52,889 bases of DNA from Flavobacterium bizetiae (GTDB lineage Bacteria > Bacteroidota > Bacteroidia > Flavobacteriales > Flavobacteriaceae). Shown here in pieces: positions 16,183-25,046 of the stretch; positions within the stretch are counted from its first letter, which is position 1, and every line of letters begins with the position of its first letter. The position numbers and the translations under genes were made by a program. Where the stretch lies: positions 1 to 52,889 of the forward strand of contig NZ_CADCSU010000105.1 of NCBI RefSeq assembly GCF_902804475.1. Reading direction: 5' to 3'. The notes under the pieces are model-generated. The model had not been told where the DNA came from. It saw only the letters and a list, made by a program, of their open reading frames with translations, and did no database searches.

Positions 16183-17328
16183 ATGATTACAACAGCAAAA
16201 AGATTAGATACAGTTGAAGAGTACTACTTCTCCTCAAAATTGAGAGAAGTGCGTCAACTACAATCTGAAGGAAAGTCTATCATCAATATGGGAATTGGAA
16301 GCCCTGATTTGAGTCCGTCGAAAGCAGTAATTGAAGCGGTTGCCGCAGCAATTCAAGATGAGAATGGGCATGGTTATCAGAGCTATCAGGGATTACCGGA
16401 ATTGAGAAAAGGGATGGCAGATTTTTATCAGAATCAGTTTGGTGTTGAATTAAATCCAAATAACGAGATTTTGCCTTTGATGGGTTCGAAAGAAGGAATC
16501 ATGCACATTTCGTTAGCTTTCCTGAATGAAGGAGATCACGTTTTGATTCCGAATCCGGGTTATCCAACATATACGTCGGTAACGAATTTGGTAGGAGCAG
16601 TTCCAGTTTATTATGATCTAAAAGAAGAAAATGCCTGGGAACCGGATTTCGAAGCGTTGGAAAAATTGGATCTTTCGAAAGTAAAAATTATGTGGCTGGG
16701 ATATCCTCACATGCCAACAGGAGCGAGAGGAAGTTTAGCGTTATTTGAAAAATTGGTTGCTTTTGCTAAAAAACACAACATATTATTGATCAACGACAAT
16801 CCGTATAGTTTTGTTTTGAATGATAACCCGATGAGTTTATTGCAGGTTGAAGGTGCGAAAGATGTGGCTTTAGAATTGAATTCACTTAGTAAAACGTTCA
16901 ACATGGCAGGCTGGAGAGTCGGAATGGTTTTAGGGAATCCTGAAATTATTGATGCAGTTCTAAAAGTAAAAAGCAACATGGACAGCGGAATGTTCTACGG
17001 AATTCAGAAAGGTGCAGTTGCAGCGTTGAATTGTGATAAATTCTGGTTCGAAGATCAAAATAAAATTTACAGACGTCGTAGAGAATTGACAGAAAAACTA
17101 GCAGAAAAATTAGGCTGTAAAGTTTATAAAGAAGGAGTTGGACTTTTTGTTTGGGCAAAATTGCCGGAAGGAATAGCATCAGCAGAAAAGTTCATTGACG
17201 AGATATTATATGAGAAACATATTTTCATTACACCAGGAACAATCTTCGGAAGTAATGGTGAAGGTTATATTAGATTCTCATTGTGTGTAAAAGAGGAAAA
17301 AGTACAAGAAGCGATTGATCGATTTTAG
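16183..17328 (+). CDS. Class I/II pyridoxal-phosphate aminotransferase
   Basis: 381 residues. Fold-type I aminotransferase: IINMGIGSPDLSPS near the N-terminus, YQSYQGLPELRKGMADFY, PNPGYPTY, INDNPYSFV, and the PLP lysine K237 in NSLSKTFNMAGWRVG. The C-terminal TPGTIFGSNGEGYIRFSLC supplies the substrate-carboxylate Arg. Its position between pheA and tyrA makes it the likely transaminase for phenylpyruvate and 4-hydroxyphenylpyruvate, or for prephenate; the preferred substrate cannot be told from sequence. Confidence 0.88.
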   Translation: MITTAKRLDTVEEYYFSSKLREVRQLQSEGKSIINMGIGSPDLSPSKAVIEAVAAAIQDENGHGYQSYQGLPELRKGMADFYQNQFGVELNPNNEILPLMGSKEGIMHISLAFLNEGDHVLIPNPGYPTYTSVTNLVGAVPVYYDLKEENAWEPDFEALEKLDLSKVKIMWLGYPHMPTGARGSLALFEKLVAFAKKHNILLINDNPYSFVLNDNPMSLLQVEGAKDVALELNSLSKTFNMAGWRVGMVLGNPEIIDAVLKVKSNMDSGMFYGIQKGAVAALNCDKFWFEDQNKIYRRRRELTEKLAEKLGCKVYKEGVGLFVWAKLPEGIASAEKFIDEILYEKHIFITPGTIFGSNGEGYIRFSLCVKEEKVQEAIDRF

Positions 17329-17380
17329 AAGCAAGAGCAAAGAGTAAATAATCAAGATTTTAGATTTTTTGGCATAGTTT

Positions 17381-17446
17381 GTCAGGCTGAGCGAAGTCGA
17401 AGCCCACGTTCTAGTTGGAGCGCCCTTCGACTTCGCTCAGGGTGAC
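17381..17446. repeat. TGAGCGAAGTCGAAG palindromic repeat
   Basis: A 22-bp inverted repeat with two mismatches (17381-17402 with 17425-17446; core CTGAGCGAAGTCGAAG) around a 22-nt centre. This GC-rich word is a widespread palindromic repeat in many Bacteroidota and other genomes. It lies in the aromatic operon, 52 nt after the aminotransferase stop, and would form a strong hairpin in the mRNA. Confidence 0.75.
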
Positions 17447-17474
17447 AAAAAAAATAAAAGGTCTTGAAAAAACA

Positions 17475-17562
17475 AGAAGCCCTAGCCCTGATAGAAGCGG
17501 CATCCTTTTATGGTGGGGTTCACCATAAAAGATACAGCGGATAGCAGGAAATAGCTTCTAAT
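17475..17562 (+). ncRNA. Flavo-1-like structured RNA (copy 1)
   Basis: The strand reads GCCCTAGCCCTGATAGAAGC, GGCATCC, a 10-bp hairpin (17506-17515 with 17521-17530, loop GGGTT), then GATACAGCGGATAGCAGG and TAGCTTCT. As I recall it, this is the consensus layout of the Flavo-1 RNA motif of Flavobacteria. AGAAGC near 17475-17480 can close with GCTTCT near 17554-17559. The tyrA start is 10 nt beyond, so the element lies in the operon mRNA directly in front of tyrA. The function of Flavo-1 is unknown. Confidence 0.72.
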
Positions 17563-17572
17563 AAAAAGAAAT

Positions 17573-18433
17573 ATGAAAGTATACGTAATAGGAATAGGGT
17601 TAATAGGCGGCTCGATGGTGCTGGACATCAAAGACCAACATCGTGATGCAACTATTTTTGGGATTGATAGTAACGAAAAACATTTGCAGGAAGCAATTGA
17701 TTTGGGTGTTATCGATCAGGCAGGAAGCTTTGAAGAATTGGCTGATGCTGATTTTGTAATTGTTTCGGTTCCGGTGGATGTAGCGCTGATAGTTTTGCCA
17801 AAAGTGCTGGATTTAGTTGGAGACAAAACGATTGTTTTTGAAGTAGGTTCGACTAAAAAACCAATTTGTGATGCTGTTGCCAGTCACCCAAAAAGAAGAA
17901 ATTTTATCGCAACGCATCCCATAGCAGGAACGGAGTTCTCAGGACCTTCGGCGGCGATAAGAGGTTTGTTTAAAGGAAAGACAAACATAATTTGTGAGGT
18001 GGAAAAAACCACTTTTAAATTGCAGGAAAAGGCGTTAAAGCTTTTTAGCGAAATCGGAATGAGGATTCGATATATGGATCCGACTTCGCACGATAAACAC
18101 ATCGCTTACGTTTCGCATTTGTCACATATTAGTTCGTTTATGCTGGGTAAAACGGTAATGAACAAAGAAAAAGACGAACAGGATATTTTTGACATGGCGG
18201 GAAGTGGATTTGAAAGTACGGTACGTTTAGCAAAAAGTTCGCCAGCAATGTGGACACCGATTTTTAAGCAAAATAAGGAACACGTTATCGAAACATTAGA
18301 AGAATATATCTCAAATCTCAGTCGGTTTAGGGATTTGTTGAAAGACGAAAATTACAATGCCATTTTTGAAGAAATGGAAAGCACGAATAAAATCAAAGAA
18401 ATATTAAACGGATTAACAACAACTAAGAAGTAA
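17573..18433 (+). CDS. tyrA: Prephenate dehydrogenase
   Basis: 286 residues. The N-terminal NAD(P)-binding motif is VYVIGIGLIGGSMVLDI (G7-x-G9-x2-G12). HPIAGTEFSGPSAA contains the catalytic-site His of TyrA, and HDKHIAYVSHLSHISSF is the second conserved His-rich helix. The helical C-terminal domain (about 175-280) fits the family; no ACT domain is present. It oxidatively decarboxylates prephenate to 4-hydroxyphenylpyruvate. Part of the pheA operon, directly behind a Flavo-1-like RNA. Confidence 0.92.
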   Translation: MKVYVIGIGLIGGSMVLDIKDQHRDATIFGIDSNEKHLQEAIDLGVIDQAGSFEELADADFVIVSVPVDVALIVLPKVLDLVGDKTIVFEVGSTKKPICDAVASHPKRRNFIATHPIAGTEFSGPSAAIRGLFKGKTNIICEVEKTTFKLQEKALKLFSEIGMRIRYMDPTSHDKHIAYVSHLSHISSFMLGKTVMNKEKDEQDIFDMAGSGFESTVRLAKSSPAMWTPIFKQNKEHVIETLEEYISNLSRFRDLLKDENYNAIFEEMESTNKIKEILNGLTTTKK

Positions 18434-18445
18434 ATTAAAATTAAG

Positions 18446-19528
18446 ATGGAAAATAAGAAAGAAATGAGAAAGTGGTTAGAAGATTTCAATTTAAATCACC
18501 CACTTGTGATAGCAGGACCATGTAGTGCAGAAACAGAAGATCAAGTATTGAAAATTGCTCATGAATTGAAAGATTCAAAAGTTAGTGTATTCAGAGCAGG
18601 AATCTGGAAACCAAGAACACGTCCGGGAGGATTTGAAGGTGTTGGAGAAATTGGTTTAAAATGGTTACAAAAAGCAAAAGCTGAAACTGGTTTATTAATG
18701 GGTACTGAAGTTGCAACTGCGGCGCACTGTAAACTAGCTTTAGAACACGATATCGACGTTTTATGGGTTGGCGCTCGTACAACTGCAAACCCTTTCGCAG
18801 TTCAGGAAATTGCTGATACATTGAAAGGAACTGATAAAATCGTTTTGGTTAAAAACCCTGTAAACCCTGATTTAGCTTTATGGTTAGGTGGTGTCGAGCG
18901 TTTACACATGGCTGGAATCGAAAAATTAGGAGTTATCCACAGAGGTTTCTCTACTTACGAAAAAACAAAATACAGAAACATTCCAGAATGGCAAATTGCT
19001 ATCGAATTGCAAAATAAATTCCCTGATTTACCATTAATCATCGATCCATCTCACATTACTGGAGATCGTAAAATGATTTTTGAAGTAACACAAGAAGCTT
19101 TAGATTTGAATTACGATGGTATGATTATCGAAACGCACTACGATCCGGACAACGCTTGGTCTGATGCTGCTCAACAAGTTACTCCAGACGCTTTGAAACA
19201 AATCATTAAAGATTTGACTATCAGAAAAACAGATGATACTACAGATGAGTACAGCCAAAAAATGACTAAACTAAGAGCGAACATCGATGTACTTGATGCT
19301 AACTTATTAGAATTGTTAGGAAAACGTATGAAAGTGGCTGACGAAATTGGACAAGTGAAAAAAGATGCAAACGTTGCAATTCTTCAAAACAACCGTTGGA
19401 ATGAAATCTTAGGGAAAATGATTCTTGAAGGAGAGAAAAAAGGTCTTACTGAAGAGTTTGTTTTAAGAATGTTCAAAGCAATTCACCAGGAAAGTATTGG
19501 TCACCAGGAGAAAATTTTCAACGCATAA
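18446..19528 (+). CDS. Bifunctional DAHP synthase / chorismate mutase
   Basis: 360 residues. The first 250 form a type I (KDO8P-like) DAHP synthase: LVIAGPCSAE, VFRAGIWKPRTRPGGFEG, LVKNPVNPD, LGVIHRGFSTYEK, and LIIDPSHITGDR. After a linker near 250-262, KLRANIDVLDANLLELLGKRMKVADEIGQVK begins a type II AroQ chorismate mutase domain (about 263-355). It thus carries both the entry step of the shikimate pathway and chorismate-to-prephenate, feeding pheA and tyrA in the same operon. The mutase domain probably also serves as feedback sensor. It starts 12 nt after tyrA. Confidence 0.93.
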   Translation: MENKKEMRKWLEDFNLNHPLVIAGPCSAETEDQVLKIAHELKDSKVSVFRAGIWKPRTRPGGFEGVGEIGLKWLQKAKAETGLLMGTEVATAAHCKLALEHDIDVLWVGARTTANPFAVQEIADTLKGTDKIVLVKNPVNPDLALWLGGVERLHMAGIEKLGVIHRGFSTYEKTKYRNIPEWQIAIELQNKFPDLPLIIDPSHITGDRKMIFEVTQEALDLNYDGMIIETHYDPDNAWSDAAQQVTPDALKQIIKDLTIRKTDDTTDEYSQKMTKLRANIDVLDANLLELLGKRMKVADEIGQVKKDANVAILQNNRWNEILGKMILEGEKKGLTEEFVLRMFKAIHQESIGHQEKIFNA

Positions 19529-19630
19529 TTTTCTAAACCATATAAGTGATATAAGTTAATTTAAATTATAGTAAAACTATTTTAAAATTTTCTTATAACA
19601 TTATTTAAAAATAGATTGTTTTTTTTAAGA

Positions 19631-19671
19631 ATCTCCGGCACTTTGTAAAGAAGTGTTGGAGATTTTTTTTT
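19631..19671 (+). terminator. Intrinsic terminator of the aromatic operon
   Basis: ATCTCCGGCACTT (19631-19643) pairs with AAGTGTTGGAGAT (19651-19663), with two G-U pairs, followed by nine Ts. Confidence 0.85.
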
Positions 19672-19715
19672 GGGTTATAAACCATAATATGGTTAATAGA
19701 ATTTGTATATAAACG

Positions 19716-19805
19716 TAGCCCACGGTTTCGACCGTGGGGACAAAGATTTGCGATTTCAAAAGATTGCGAACATTAATTGAGTCCCACGGTTAAAACCGTG
19801 GGCTA
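19716..19805. repeat. Nested CCCACGGTTT hairpin repeat
   Basis: TAGCCCACGGTTT (19716-19728) is the perfect complement of 19793-19805. Each end also forms its own local hairpin (CCCACGGTTTCGACCGTGGG and CCCACGGTTAAAACCGTGGG), so the DNA can fold as two small hairpins or one large one. Non-coding; a dispersed repeat type. Confidence 0.7.
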
Positions 19806-19946
19806 TATTTTACAAGGTTTTTAATATCAATCTTAAGCTAATATTTTCTTATATAACTTATATGGTTTAAAATTTTTTTATAACCCATTCCAACCTTTTT
19901 AGATTTTATATGCTCTATAGTTATATACAAACTTAACTCTCGTGTT

Positions 19947-22900
19947 ATGAAATCAAAAAGACGTTTATCTAAGCCAGAATTTTTTCAAGTAAATTGGAAA
20001 GTATTGTTTTATTTCTTGTTGTTTTTAGGAACAAAATCTTTAGCGCAAAGTCCCGAACTAACGGTGAAAGGTGATGAAGCTGAAAAAGTGAGAATGAATA
20101 AATTAATTGTGAATGTAAAAGTGGTGGGTAATATTGCTTATACTACTGCCGAAATGCATTTCTTTAATTCAGGAACCCGCCAGATGGAAGCGGAACTTAT
20201 TTTTCCGTTGCCGGAAAATGTTTCGGTTTCAAGATATGCCATAGATATTAATGGTAAAATGCGTGAAGCCGTTCCGGTAAATAAAAATAAAGGAAAACAG
20301 GTTTTTGAGGCTATCGAACATCGTCGTGTTGACCCGGGATTGTTAGAAAAAGTAGATGGGAATAATTTTAGAACCCGAATTTATCCGTTGATGCCAAACG
20401 GAGAACGAACTGTTATTATAGGTTATGAAGAAGAACTTTCGGCATTCGATAAAAATAATTTGGTGTACCAATTAGTAAGTCGTTATCCTAAAAAACTAGA
20501 TCAGTTCGAGATGAATGTTTCGGTTTTAGGAACTGAAGCTGCTCCAATTGTGGCAGAAAATTCAGGTAATGAAATTGCTTTTTCAAAATGGAATCAATCT
20601 TTTCAGACTTCCATTAAAAAAGAAAATTATCAGCCTACGGAGAAATTAGTTTTTAAAATTCCTATTCAGCAAAACATTCCAAGTGTATTGATGCAGGATG
20701 TTAGCGGTCAGCATTATTTTTACGGAAATACTTTTGTAGAAGGGAATAAAATAGCAAAGAAAAATCCAGTTTCGATTGGTTTAATTTGGGATAATTCATT
20801 GAGTTGTAAAACGAGAGATTTAAAAAAGGAATTGGCTTTGCTTGAGGCTTATTTTCAGAAAATAAAAAATACAAAAGTAACTTTATACTTTTTGAATTAT
20901 ACTTTCGAAAAACAAAAAGACTATACCATTACGAACGGAAATTGGACTGAATTAAAAACCGTATTAGAAAATGCCAAATACGATGGTGGAACAAGATTTT
21001 CTAAAATAAATCTGTTACCTCACGATGAGTTTTTGCTTTTTTCAGATGGATTATCTTCTTTGAGCGATAATGCTTTGCCAAAAACTAAAAAGCCAATTTA
21101 TACGATTACATCTTCTGTTTCTGCTGATTTTTCTTTTCTGAATTATTCGGCGATGGAAACAGGTGGTAGTTTTATCAATTTAAATCAGGTGAATCAGGAA
21201 AATGCTTTGGATAAATTGGTGAATACAAATTTGAAATTTTTAGGAATAAAAGAGAATTATACCGTGACTGATTTGTTTCCGATGCCGGGAACTTCGGCTT
21301 CTGGAAGTTTTAGTTTTTCAGGGATTTCCTTAAAACCCAAAAATGAAATTACGTTGTTATTTGGTTATAATAATGAAGCGGTTTTAGAAAGAAAAATAAC
21401 TTTGGATGCCAGTATTCAAAACACAAAAGAAGTAAATATCGAAAAACTTTGGGCACAGAAAAAAATAGCCAATCTTGATTTTCAATACGGTAAAAATGCA
21501 GATGAAATCGAGCTTTTAGGCAAGAAATACGGAATTATAACAAAGAATACTTCGTTGATTGTTCTGGAAGATATTCGTGATTATATTTCTTATGATATTA
21601 TTCCGCCAGCAGAATTACGTGCCGAATTTGACCGAATTAAAAAACAGGAAAATGCTAATGCTTTGGCGCAGCAAAAAAATAATTGGGAAAGTATAGAAAG
21701 TTATTTTGAAGGTTTAAATAATTGGTGGAAAAAAGATGTGAAATATTCTGTTCCAAAACCGTTACCGAAGCCGAAAGTTAAAAAACCTCGCCGATCAGAA
21801 AATAATGCAGTAAGCGCAAGTTCTGGCAGAAGTGCAAGTGTAGTTTCAAACAGAAGCACAAATGTTGCGGCAGGTAAAGTTGAAGGGACTGTTTTAGATG
21901 AGCAGGGAACGCCTTTACCAGGTGTGACTGTAACAATAAGAGGAGAAAGAGAAGGAGTTGCTACTGATTTTGATGGTAAATTTGTAATTAGAGCAGCCGA
22001 GAATAGCACTCTTAATTTTAGTTTTATTGGCTTTGAACCCTATCAATTAAATGTGGGGAGAAATAATCAAATTAGAGTTCAATTAAAAGAATCTTCACAG
22101 TCATTAGCAGAAGTAGTCGTTACTGGATATGCAACAACACAAAAAAGATCTGTTTCTTATTCTTCACAATCAGTGGCAGCTGAAACTATTTCTAAAAATG
22201 CTGATATATCACAAGCACTAGAGAGTAAGGTGGCCGGAGTTCAGATCTCGCCATCAATAAGCAGTGATAAAGTTAGTAGCGAAAGTGAAGTTAATTTCGA
22301 TTCTAAAAAAGATTCAGATGGCGAAGACGACGATGAAGAATCAACTGAGATTGAAAATGAACCTAAAACCTGGAATCCGGATCGTTTGTATTTAAAAGCT
22401 TTGGCATCGGCACCAAAAGAAAAACAATACGAATTATATTTTGAACTTAGAAACGGGCAGGAGAGAAATCCTAGTTTCTATTTTGATGTAGCGCATTTTT
22501 TCTACAATCAGGGCGATGTTAAAAAAGCATTACAAATCATCAGTACTATTGCCGATTTAGGTTTAGAAAATCATCAGCTTTATAAAACGCTTACTTATAC
22601 TTTGCGCCAATGGCAGGATTATGATGATGCATTATTTACTGCGAGACAAATTGCAAAGTGGAGATCGCACGAACCACAAAGTTTAAGAGATTATGCTTTG
22701 GCTCTTGAAGATGCAGGAAAGTATCAGGAAGCTTTTGATCAATTGATTAAAGCATTGGAAGTAAATTATTACGGAGAAATGAGCGGACAATATGAAGGGG
22801 TAGAAGATATTATTTTAATGGATATTAACCGTTTGACTATTGAACACAAAGGTTTGAAAACGGGTAAACTCGATAAAAAGTATTTGGCTAAAATGCCGGT

Positions 22901-23258
22901 TGATATCAGAATAATTATGAATTGGAACCAAATGGATGTTGATCTTGATTTGCATATTATTGAGCCAAATGGGGAAGAATGCTATTATGCCCATAAAGAA
23001 ACACAAGCCGGGGCAAGATTCTCAAAAGATTTTACAGAAGGTTACGGACCTGAACAATATTTAATTCGAAATGCCCTTAAAGGAAAATATCAAATTAAAA
23101 CCAATTATTTTGGTGAAAGAGAATTGACCGAAAGTGGTCCGGCAACTGTTATGGTAGAAATATATACAACAAGAGCAGGGAAAACTACAAAAACTTTAAA
23201 AACGATTCAGTTAGGAAAAATCAAAGAAAATGAAATTTTAGCCGAAATTGTTTGGTAA
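19947..23258 (+). CDS. Exported VIT/vWA protein with SusC-like insert, TPRs and DUF2135-like end
   Basis: 1103 residues. A signal segment ends near SLAQ (about 33). A VIT domain covers about 35-165 (IAYTTAEMHFFNSG, AELIFPLPENVSVSRY, RTRIYPLMPNGERTVIIGY). A von Willebrand A-like domain follows at about 275-405 with an apparently intact MIDAS: DNSLS near 280, GGTRF near 348, FSDG near 365. Residues about 645-713 form a carboxypeptidase-regulatory-like beta domain (GTVLDEQGTPLPGVTVTIRG, DFDGKFVI). Residues 713-770 look like the start of a SusC TonB plug (SLAEVVVTGYATTQKRSV, ALESKVAGVQI). An acidic linker, a TPR region (about 806-940) and a DUF2135-like domain (from 982, VDLDLHIIEPNGEECYY) end the protein. 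No beta-barrel follows. Probably a surface or periplasmic adhesion or assembly protein. Confidence 0.82.
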   Translation: MKSKRRLSKPEFFQVNWKVLFYFLLFLGTKSLAQSPELTVKGDEAEKVRMNKLIVNVKVVGNIAYTTAEMHFFNSGTRQMEAELIFPLPENVSVSRYAIDINGKMREAVPVNKNKGKQVFEAIEHRRVDPGLLEKVDGNNFRTRIYPLMPNGERTVIIGYEEELSAFDKNNLVYQLVSRYPKKLDQFEMNVSVLGTEAAPIVAENSGNEIAFSKWNQSFQTSIKKENYQPTEKLVFKIPIQQNIPSVLMQDVSGQHYFYGNTFVEGNKIAKKNPVSIGLIWDNSLSCKTRDLKKELALLEAYFQKIKNTKVTLYFLNYTFEKQKDYTITNGNWTELKTVLENAKYDGGTRFSKINLLPHDEFLLFSDGLSSLSDNALPKTKKPIYTITSSVSADFSFLNYSAMETGGSFINLNQVNQENALDKLVNTNLKFLGIKENYTVTDLFPMPGTSASGSFSFSGISLKPKNEITLLFGYNNEAVLERKITLDASIQNTKEVNIEKLWAQKKIANLDFQYGKNADEIELLGKKYGIITKNTSLIVLEDIRDYISYDIIPPAELRAEFDRIKKQENANALAQQKNNWESIESYFEGLNNWWKKDVKYSVPKPLPKPKVKKPRRSENNAVSASSGRSASVVSNRSTNVAAGKVEGTVLDEQGTPLPGVTVTIRGEREGVATDFDGKFVIRAAENSTLNFSFIGFEPYQLNVGRNNQIRVQLKESSQSLAEVVVTGYATTQKRSVSYSSQSVAAETISKNADISQALESKVAGVQISPSISSDKVSSESEVNFDSKKDSDGEDDDEESTEIENEPKTWNPDRLYLKALASAPKEKQYELYFELRNGQERNPSFYFDVAHFFYNQGDVKKALQIISTIADLGLENHQLYKTLTYTLRQWQDYDDALFTARQIAKWRSHEPQSLRDYALALEDAGKYQEAFDQLIKALEVNYYGEMSGQYEGVEDIILMDINRLTIEHKGLKTGKLDKKYLAKMPVDIRIIMNWNQMDVDLDLHIIEPNGEECYYAHKETQAGARFSKDFTEGYGPEQYLIRNALKGKYQIKTNYFGERELTESGPATVMVEIYTTRAGKTTKTLKTIQLGKIKENEILAEIVW

Positions 23259-23291
23259 ATGAGTCAATTTTAGCGTCTGTTTTTTAATTTT

Positions 23292-23345
23292 AAAAGGCGA
23301 AGTTGCGTTGTTCAATTCTAAAAACGTAATTTTGCCTTTTAATAT
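23292..23345 (+). terminator. Possible terminator after the VIT protein gene
   Basis: AAAAGGC (23292-23298) pairs with GCCTTTT (23334-23340), with partial pairing further in (AAGTTGCG against CGTAATTTT). There is no strong T run. Confidence 0.45.
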
Positions 23346-23398
23346 ATTTTAGTTTTTCAGAATAATCTAAAATCTAAAATAAGCAATCTAAAATTTGA

Positions 23399-24376
23399 AT
23401 GACAGGACTCGTATATAAATCTACAGGAAGTTGGTATACTGTAAAATCAGAAACAGGCGATTTTATAGAATGCCGTATGAAAGGGAAGTTTAGGATGAAA
23501 GGTATTAAAAGTACCAATCCTATTGCTGTAGGCGATATTGTCGATTATGAACTCGAAGAAACTTCAGATGCTTTAACCGGAACGATTTTTAATATTCACG
23601 AAAGAAAGAATTACATCGTTCGTAAATCGGTTAATTTATCGCATCAAATGCATATTATTGCGTCGAATATTGATCGTGTATTTTTATTGATTACAATTAA
23701 TAATCCACCAACAACCTTCAACTTTATTGACCGTTTTCTGGTAACTGCCGAAGCCTATAATATTGAAACAATCTTGGTTTTTAATAAAATAGATACTTTT
23801 GATGAGCCAACGCTCGAAGACCAATTATACATGCAATATGTATATCAGCAAATTGGCTATAAATGTCTTCGCGTTTCGTCTACAGAAATGAAAGGTGTTG
23901 AGGAATTAAAAGAAATGATGATTGGCAAAGTAAGTATGTTCTCAGGACATTCAGGAGTTGGAAAATCGACTTTGGTAAATGCAATGGAACCGTCTTTACA
24001 TCTTAAAACCAAAACCATTTCTGAAGCCAGTAAACAAGGTCAGCATACCACTACTTTTGCTGAAATGTATGATTTGTCTTTTAATGCAAAAATCATAGAT
24101 ACACCTGGAATCAAAGGTTTCGGAATCGTTGATATGGAAAAAGAAGAAATCAGCGGTTATTTTCCTGAGTTTTTCAAATTAAAAGATCAGTGTAAGTTTA
24201 ACAATTGTCTACATAAAGAAGAACCACATTGCGCTATTAAAGCCGCTTTAGAAAGAGATGAGATCGCCTGGTCACGTTATAATAGTTACTTAAAAATCTT
24301 AGAAGGCGACGACGAAAACTATCGTACAGATTCTTATGATGAAGATCGAAAAGCTAGTGACGAATTGAGGAAATAA
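23399..24376 (+). CDS. rsgA: Ribosome small subunit biogenesis GTPase RsgA
   Basis: 325 residues. An N-terminal OB domain (about 1-70) precedes a circularly permuted GTPase: NKID (G4) comes before the P-loop GHSGVGKST (about 183-191), then DTPGIKGFG (G3). A C-terminal zinc knuckle C265-x4-C270-x-H272-x5-C278 completes the family pattern. It checks 30S subunit maturation. The frame starts at the ATG at 23399. Dtd follows. Confidence 0.95.
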   Translation: MTGLVYKSTGSWYTVKSETGDFIECRMKGKFRMKGIKSTNPIAVGDIVDYELEETSDALTGTIFNIHERKNYIVRKSVNLSHQMHIIASNIDRVFLLITINNPPTTFNFIDRFLVTAEAYNIETILVFNKIDTFDEPTLEDQLYMQYVYQQIGYKCLRVSSTEMKGVEELKEMMIGKVSMFSGHSGVGKSTLVNAMEPSLHLKTKTISEASKQGQHTTTFAEMYDLSFNAKIIDTPGIKGFGIVDMEKEEISGYFPEFFKLKDQCKFNNCLHKEEPHCAIKAALERDEIAWSRYNSYLKILEGDDENYRTDSYDEDRKASDELRK

Positions 24377-24529
24377 AATAAATTCCAATTTCTTAAAATT
24401 CCAAATTCCAAATCAAAAATTATTGACAGAGTTTGATAGTAGAGATACACTGCAGTGCATCTAGCGTTAGAGTTTAAAATCTATTTAATTCGTATAATCT
24501 GTGGCAAAACCAAAATATCTTCTATTATA

Positions 24530-24982
24530 ATGAAAATAGTAATTCAAAGAGTTTCAGAAGCATCAGTTACAGTTGATGAAAAAAAAGTAGCTGATATTCA
24601 GAAAGGTTTATTGGTTTTAGTTGGGATTGAAGAAGCAGACACTCAGGATGATATTGATTGGTTAGTGGGTAAAATCGTTAAAATGAGAATTTTTGGCGAC
24701 GAGAATGACGTCATGAATTGTTCTGTTCAGGATATCGACGGAGATATTATTGTAGTAAGTCAATTTACACTTCATGCTTCTACAAAAAAAGGAAACCGCC
24801 CATCTTACGTAAAAGCAGCAAAACCTGACTTTGCAATTCCAATGTATGAGAATTTTGTTCAGTCCTTAGAAAAAGAATTCAATAAGAAAGTACAAACCGG
24901 AATTTTTGGTGCAGATATGAAAGTTAGTCTCCTGAATGACGGGCCTGTAACGATTTTAATTGACAGCAAAAACAAAGATTAA
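24530..24982 (+). CDS. dtd: D-aminoacyl-tRNA deacylase
   Basis: 150 residues, the standard length. The active-site signatures SQFTLHASTKKGNRPSY and NDGPVTILID are clear, as is the N-terminal MKIVIQRVSEASVTVD. It hydrolyses D-amino acids mischarged on tRNA. The ATG at 24530 is chosen because all family members start with this MK(I/V)VIQRV stretch; an in-frame upstream extension to 24455 is not family-like. Confidence 0.95.
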   Translation: MKIVIQRVSEASVTVDEKKVADIQKGLLVLVGIEEADTQDDIDWLVGKIVKMRIFGDENDVMNCSVQDIDGDIIVVSQFTLHASTKKGNRPSYVKAAKPDFAIPMYENFVQSLEKEFNKKVQTGIFGADMKVSLLNDGPVTILIDSKNKD

Positions 24983-25022
24983 AAAATCATTAGACGAGTG
25001 TTAAAAATTTCTAAAAATAATA

Positions 25023-25030
25023 TATATTTG
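25023..25030 (+). promoter_or_regulatory. -7 box before the DUF3857 gene trio
   Basis: TATATTTG, exact TAnnTTTG match, 16 nt before the ATG at 25047. No clear -33 element. Suggests that the three DUF3857 genes form their own operon. Confidence 0.5.
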
Positions 25031-25046
25031 ACGAAATTACTTACTA

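Larger units (their letters stand above)
19535..19868. repeat. Dispersed inverted-repeat element, copy B
   Basis: The left arm (19535-19557, AAACCATATAAGTGATATAA..) begins 7 nt after the DAHP synthase stop; the right arm is 19848-19868 (CTTATATAACTTATATGG..), one mismatch to the left. The 290-nt interior holds the operon terminator (19631-19671) and a nested CCCACGG hairpin set (19716-19805). See copies A, C and D. Confidence 0.75.

Noticed and set aside
21701..22009. Antisense open frame across the SusC-like part of the VIT protein gene
   Set aside because: Low-complexity Pro/Leu/Thr/Ser composition typical of antisense frames; no start-site or promoter support.
24430..24529. N-terminal extension of Dtd from 24455
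   Set aside because: Family members begin at the MKIVIQRV stretch; the extension is repeat-like spacer sequence.
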